Part shown: piece by piece, positions 32,978-36,586 of the stretch
Layout of the letters: every line of letters starts with the position of its first letter
Numbering within the stretch: position 1 is the first letter of the stretch
Assembly (NCBI RefSeq): GCF_902859895.1
Contig: NZ_CADIKM010000041.1
Location: 1 to 36,586, forward strand
Reading direction: 5' to 3'
Length of the DNA stretch: 36,586 nucleotides
DNA from: Pararobbsia alpina
GTDB lineage: Bacteria; Pseudomonadota; Gammaproteobacteria; Burkholderiales; Burkholderiaceae
Notes under the pieces: generated by a model
What the model was told of the DNA's origin: nothing
Database searches by the model: none
What the model saw: the letters and a program-made list of their open reading frames with translations, nothing else
Translations under genes and position numbers: made by a program

Positions 32978-33108
32978 ACAACCGTTGGGCGTAGGCGAGC
33001 GTCATCAACGATCGTCTCTTGCGGGTCCGCTAGCGGACGGCCACACCCCGTGTGCGAGCGTCTCAGAGTGGCCGGACAGCGACCGATTGCTGCCCGGCCA
33101 GCCGCTGC

Positions 33109-33711
33109 TCAGACTTCGGTTTGTTCGGCCATCTCAAGCGCGTCGTCGACTTCGATGCCGAGATATCGAACTGTGCTTTCAAGTTTTGTATGACCAAGCA
33201 GCAACTGCACGGCTCTAAGGTTTTTTGTACGACGGTAAATCAGCGATGCCTTCGTCCGGCGCATCGTGTGCGTGCCGTATGCCGTGTCGTCGAGCCCAAT
33301 CGACCGTACCCAGCGATGCACGAGCCGGGCGTACTGACGCGTCGATAGATGGGGCGACGCGTGAATCCGGCCCGGGAACAGGAAGTCTGAAGGCAAGAGC
33401 CCCGCAGCCTTCATCCAAACTTCCACGCTATCCCGCGTCTGTTCGGTGATCTCGAACTGCACCGGTCGTTGCGTCTTCTGCTGCATGACAGTCGCACGCG
33501 GTGCTACACGCGAGCCCAGACAGATGTCACGCACTCGCAGTTTCGTCAGGTCGCACGACCTTAGCTTGCTGTCTATCGCCAGATTGAACATCGCAAGATC
33601 GCGCGTTTTCGCCCCCAGCTGCAGGCGGATTCGGATGGCCCAGATCTCCCTGAGCTTTAGCGGCGGCTTCTGCCCCGTCAACTTGTCCTTGTTCCACGGC
33701 ACGCGAGGCAT
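33109..33711 (-). CDS. small tyrosine recombinase/integrase (200 aa)
   Basis: A short single-domain tyrosine recombinase, full length for its type. Catalytic positions are present: first Arg in LAIDSKLRSCDLTKLRVRDI, a Lys in VMQQKTQRPVQFEITE, HTMRRTK (His-x-x-Arg), the second His in LLLGHTKLESTVRYLGIEV, and nucleophile Tyr in VRYLG. The N-terminal start is MPRVPWNKDKLTGQKPPLKL. These small integrases are widespread on mobile elements and act as stand-alone recombinases. The ribosome binding site before ATG 33711 is weak. It sits on the boundary between the envelope block and the decayed stress genes, so it may have taken part in the rearrangements seen to its right. Confidence 0.9.
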   Translation of the reverse strand: MPRVPWNKDKLTGQKPPLKLREIWAIRIRLQLGAKTRDLAMFNLAIDSKLRSCDLTKLRVRDICLGSRVAPRATVMQQKTQRPVQFEITEQTRDSVEVWMKAAGLLPSDFLFPGRIHASPHLSTRQYARLVHRWVRSIGLDDTAYGTHTMRRTKASLIYRRTKNLRAVQLLLGHTKLESTVRYLGIEVDDALEMAEQTEV

Positions 33712-34166
33712 TGCTGCCGTTGATATTCGCTTCCATGACGATCTCCTTTCAAGGGAAGGGAGACTCAGTCTGCGCTACTGCCGTGGGGGCGATTCCCGAC
33801 CCGTTGCTGCGCTTCAGCCAGTTTCTCCGAATGTCCGGATCTCGGTGAATAGCGGCTGCTCGCACGCCCGGACCCGCACTACTTCGAGATAACCTCAACT
33901 GTTGCATGTAGTCGAATCGGCGCTCACAGGTTTTTATACCAAACACGGGCGGGGTGATGGTCGCCGCTGACCAAGACGAGTCAGCAGCGCCAAAGCGTTC
34001 CGTGCCAGACGCTTGGATACCCCGCACACCAGCGAGCGAACCAACCGTTACATAAAGTTCTCTGCCAGCGATACAAAGGTTGATCGAACTGCATGCGGAG
34101 TGCATCAGGCCGTCCGTGCCGGCGCAGGCAGCCTGAGACCGGGAACACACGCCCCAGGCTCGGTCT
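33712..34166. other. 455 bp between integrase and alcohol dehydrogenase remnant, no gene
   Basis: The minus frame 33749-34282 is low complexity (Ser/Thr/Arg-rich) and overlaps the dehydrogenase. Nothing else is convincing. No attachment-site repeat was identified by eye. Confidence 0.4.
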
Positions 34167-35040
34167 TCAGCGCGGCTTGATGGCCACCTTGAGCACGCCG
34201 TCGCGCTGGTTGGCAAAGAGGTCGTAGGCAGCGGCGATGTCGTCGAGTTTGTAGTGATGGGTGACCAGCGCTCCCAAGTCAACGCGGCGAGACTCCACCA
34301 CGTTCAACAAGCGGCGCATGCGCTCCTTCCCGCCCGGGCATAGCGCGGTATTGATCTTGTGTTCGCCCAGACCAGCGGCGAATGCCGACAACGGGATGGT
34401 CAGGTCCGACGAGTACACGCCCAAGCTGGAAGGTGTGCCGCCCGGCTTCAGAATGCGCATGCACGATTCGAACGTTGCCTGCGTGCCCAGCGCCTCGATT
34501 GATGAATCGACGCCACGACCGCCGGTCAGCTTCATGATTTCATCGACCACATCACACTTCTTGAAGTTAAGCGTGACATCGGCCCCCATCTTTCTGGCTA
34601 CGGCCAGTCGCTGGTCATTGCCATCCACCGCAATGATGGTGGTGGCGCCCAGCATCCGCGCGCCTGCTGTGGCGCACAAGCCAATGGGCCCCTGCGCGAA
34701 TACGGCCACGGTGTCGCCGATCTTGATATTGGCGTTCTCCGCTCCCTTGAAGCCCGTCGACATGATGTCGGGGCACATCAACACTTGCTCGTCGCTCAGG
34801 CCGTCCGGAATCGGGGCGAGGTTCGCCTGGGCATCGGGCACCAGCACGTACTCAGCTTGCGTACCATCGATAAGGTTGCCAAAGCGCCAGCCCGCCGTTG
34901 CCTTGTAGCCGTGACAGCCGCACAAGCCCATGGGGATGAGGTAGCTGCCGTCTTGTGAGGGGTTGCCGTCCATCGCAGCGTAGGAGTTGAAGTTGGGGCA
35001 GATCGCGCCAGCGATCACGCGCTGGCCCTCCGTTCGCGAC
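34167..35040 (-). pseudogene. zinc-type alcohol dehydrogenase, 5' truncated
   Basis: About 290 residues of a medium-chain dehydrogenase remain: EGQRVIAGAICPNFNSYAAM, GSYLIPMGLCGCHGYKATAG, the nucleotide-binding segment GDTVAVFAQGPIGLCATAGA ending in AVDGND (an Asp that usually favours NAD), then GGRGVDSSIEALGTQATFES, PLSAFAAGLGEHKINTALCP and the C-terminal YDLFANQRDGVLKVAIKPR. The N-terminal ~60-90 residues with the catalytic zinc Cys/His are gone; family similarity stops at about 35030, where an Arg-rich frame extends to 35144. This breakpoint is back to back with the truncated ferritin-like gene. A C-terminal fragment of a related dehydrogenase is at 36154. Confidence 0.85.
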
Positions 35041-35065
35041 GACAGGTGCAGGCCTGCCCGGCAGC

Positions 35066-35770
35066 ATGACTGCCGGCGTCGGCACGATGGGCACGGTGAT
35101 CGGCGGACAACAGGTGCCGTTTCAGGACCCGGTGGTCCAGCCATACGCCAACGAGATCGCGAAGGACGAACTCGAGCACGTCAACTTCCTGCGTACCGCG
35201 CTGGACTCAGCGGCGATCGCGCAACCGGCGATCGACATCGGTGGTACCGATCCGACCGGAGCGTTCTCGTCGGCGGCACATGCGGCGGGACTCGTCGGCG
35301 CCGGCGTCGCGTTCAATCCCTATCTTAACGACAACAACTTCCTGCTCGGCGCGTTCATCTTCGAGGACGTGTGCGTAACTGCATACAAAGGCGCATCGCC
35401 GCTGATCAGCAACAAGACTTATCTCGAAGCGGCGGCCGGCATTCTTTCCGCGGAAGCCTATCCTGCGGGTCTGGTGCGCACCCTGTTGTTCTCGAAGGGT
35501 ATTGCCATGGGCAGCCTCGTCACGTCGGCGAATGCGATATCGAAGGCGCGTGGCGGCCTCGATCATGTGGGCACCGACGACCAGGGTATTACCGGCGCCA
35601 CGCCGAGCTCGTCCAATATCGTTCCACTCGACAACAACGGCCTCGTTCAGCCGCAAGTACGCAAATGTGCTCAACATCGTCTACCTGACGAGCGCGGCGG
35701 CGGTCAAGGGCGGCTTCTTCCCGAACGGAGTGAACGGGACGCTCAACATGAGCGCCTCAAGTCGATCTGA
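35066..35770 (+). pseudogene. ferritin-like (Ferritin_2) protein, 5' truncated and 3' frameshifted
   Basis: The frame reads TMGTVIGGQQVPFQDPVVQP, then EIAKDELEHVNFLRTALDSA, FNPYLNDNNFLLGAFIFEDV and AYKGASPLISNKTYLEAAAG. These match an exported ferritin-like family, including the di-iron type E-x-x-H in DELEHVNF. The first ~60-70 residues (Tat/Sec signal and first helix) are missing. Near 35650 coding continues one frame over (FSRKYANVLNIVYLTSAAAV, KGGFFPNGVNGTLNMSAS), so the 3' end is frameshifted by one lost base. Known relatives have been linked to desiccation or stress protection. Confidence 0.8.
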
Positions 35771-35899
35771 TGGCAGTCGCGACTGCCGTCAAGGGGAACC
35801 GCTTGCCGGTCTTGCATGGTGACCGGAAGCGAAAATCAGCCTGAGCTCAGGAGGAGTCACCGAAGAGGGAAGACGCCGGTCCTGGTGGCGCCCTGAACG

Positions 35900-36103
35900 T
35901 TGCCGAGGGCGGACATGCTGACAAGTGATGATGTGCCCCACACGATTGTCCGCGAGGCCGAGCGGTGGCACGCCGACCTGGTGGTCGTCGGCACACGCGG
36001 TCGACGCGGTCTCGCTCGCTGGTTTCTCGGAAGCGTCGCAGCCCGAACCGCGCGCATCACTCACACCCCATTGTTGCTTGCTCACCCAAGGCTGGACTCT
36101 TGA
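35900..36103 (+). pseudogene. universal stress protein (UspA), C-terminal half
   Basis: The frame contains the C-terminal UspA signature: DVPHTIVREAERWHADLVVV, then GTRGRRGLARWFLGSVAART, matching the G-x2-G-x9-G(S/T) ATP-binding motif, and ITHTPLLLAHP. Only about 60 of the usual ~145 residues are present; the first half with the N-terminal beta strand is missing. ATG 35915 has no good ribosome binding site. It is a fragment. Such proteins are common in Burkholderia low-oxygen gene clusters. Confidence 0.8.
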
Positions 36104-36153
36104 CCCTGAATGAGCGGAATCGGATTCTCTTGTTCGATACTTGAGAGCAGGAA

Positions 36154-36291
36154 ATGGCGCATGCTGTTTCGCGTGGGGTCGATCTCGCCCCGGTGGTCAC
36201 GCACCGCTTCAAGCTCGACGCCATCGAGAAGTTCTACGAGTTGTTTGGCCATCAGCGCGACGGCGCGTTGAAGGTCGCGATCACGCCTTGA
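36154..36291 (+). pseudogene. second alcohol dehydrogenase, C-terminal fragment
   Basis: A 45-residue frame reads GVDLAPVVTHRFKLDAIEKF, then YELFGHQRDGALKVAITP before TGA at 36289-36291. It aligns with the C-terminus of the minus-strand dehydrogenase at 34167 (RVDLGALVTHHYKLDDIAAA, YDLFANQRDGVLKVAIKP) but differs at about a third of positions, so it comes from a different paralogue. The rest of the gene is absent. No similarity continues upstream of about 36172. Confidence 0.85.
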
Positions 36292-36493
36292 CTTATTTAA
36301 CAGACAGCACTCGTCGCGGGCCGACGTCGGTCGGCGGGTCCGGCATCGTGATTCAGACGCAGGCGACCGTGACACCGCACACACTGGACGCCGAGGCGGT
36401 AGCGACAACAGGTCAACGTAATCTGGAACCTGCAATACTTCTGTTCTTGGCATACGGGTCCGCACATTCCACAATGTAGCTCAGGACGCTACG

Positions 36494-36586
36494 TCACAGG
36501 CGCTGAACCGCGTCCGCATAGATCCTTGTCGCATCCTTCAGTTGCTGCGCCGCGGCCTGCACGCGCGTTGGTAGCTCGCTCAGCGC
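36494..36586 (-). CDS. C-terminus of a phasin-like protein, cut by window edge
   Basis: The last 30 codons of a minus-strand gene are visible: ALSELPTRVQAAAQQLKDAT, then RIYADAVQRL and TGA at 36494-36496. The heptad-like Ala/Gln/Leu pattern and sequence resemble the C-terminus of phasins, which coat polyhydroxyalkanoate granules. The assignment rests on a short helix only. The 200 bp before it (36292-36493) holds no gene. Confidence 0.45.
   Translation of the reverse strand, partial: ALSELPTRVQAAAQQLKDATRIYADAVQRL

Noticed and set aside
33749-34282. 177-codon minus frame between integrase and dehydrogenase
   Set aside because: Ser/Thr/Arg-rich, overlaps the dehydrogenase reading frame, and has no start signal.

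Overview
The window looks like an accessory region of a high-GC betaproteobacterium of the Burkholderia/Paraburkholderia/Caballeronia group. The evidence is strong G/C bias at third codon positions and family content typical of that group: a cyanide-insensitive bd oxidase, YdeP-type oxidoreductase remnants, DUF3604, DUF2092, DUF5329, a RES/Xre pair, and a phasin-like C-terminus at the right edge. This taxonomic call is inference from family content, not a database result. There are no rRNA or tRNA genes, no CRISPR array and no complete insertion sequence. Many genes are broken, and the spaces between intact operons hold identifiable corpses of genes.

Left third (1-10 kb): a frameshifted hemerythrin-domain gene, a 40-residue exported peptide, a frameshifted hypothetical gene and the C-terminal third of a YdeP/FdhF-type molybdopterin oxidoreductase lead into an intact cytochrome bd (cioAB type) operon. 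Next come an Hsp20 gene with a lost or shifted 5' end, a Xre/MbcA/ParS-RES toxin-antitoxin operon with a near-consensus promoter, a truncated integrase and a truncated metallophosphoesterase. Together with the truncated alcohol dehydrogenase, ferritin-like, universal stress and second alcohol dehydrogenase fragments at the right end (34-36.3 kb), this resembles a low-oxygen/stress gene cluster of the kind known in Burkholderia (the lxa locus of B. cenocepacia) that has largely decayed, leaving the oxidase operon intact.

Middle (10-20 kb): a DUF5329 protein, then an exported protein plus two ABC ATPases whose FtsX-type permease is broken at two points. On the minus strand follows a five-gene unit: COG4705 membrane protein, lipoprotein, second COG4705 membrane protein, response regulator, histidine kinase. 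Each COG4705 protein is built from four repeats carrying W-x9-G-x4-D. This is the best candidate in the window for an undescribed system: a two-component sensor apparently devoted to a pair of four-repeat membrane proteins and a lipoprotein.

Right (20-33 kb): a 24-residue membrane peptide and a helicase fragment, then minus-strand envelope operons. These are DUF2092 plus a Gln/Ser/Asn-rich secreted protein, a patatin-like lipoprotein, and a PpiC-HupE-DUF3604 operon. Two outer-membrane beta-barrel genes lie on the plus strand, with a decayed inverted copy of one of them nearby. A glycine-zipper protein gene is put out of frame by an exact 8-bp tandem duplication. A dyad related to ATTGGACT-N2-AGTCCAAT occurs near four of these envelope units. 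A small tyrosine recombinase at 33.1-33.7 kb separates this block from the decayed stress genes.
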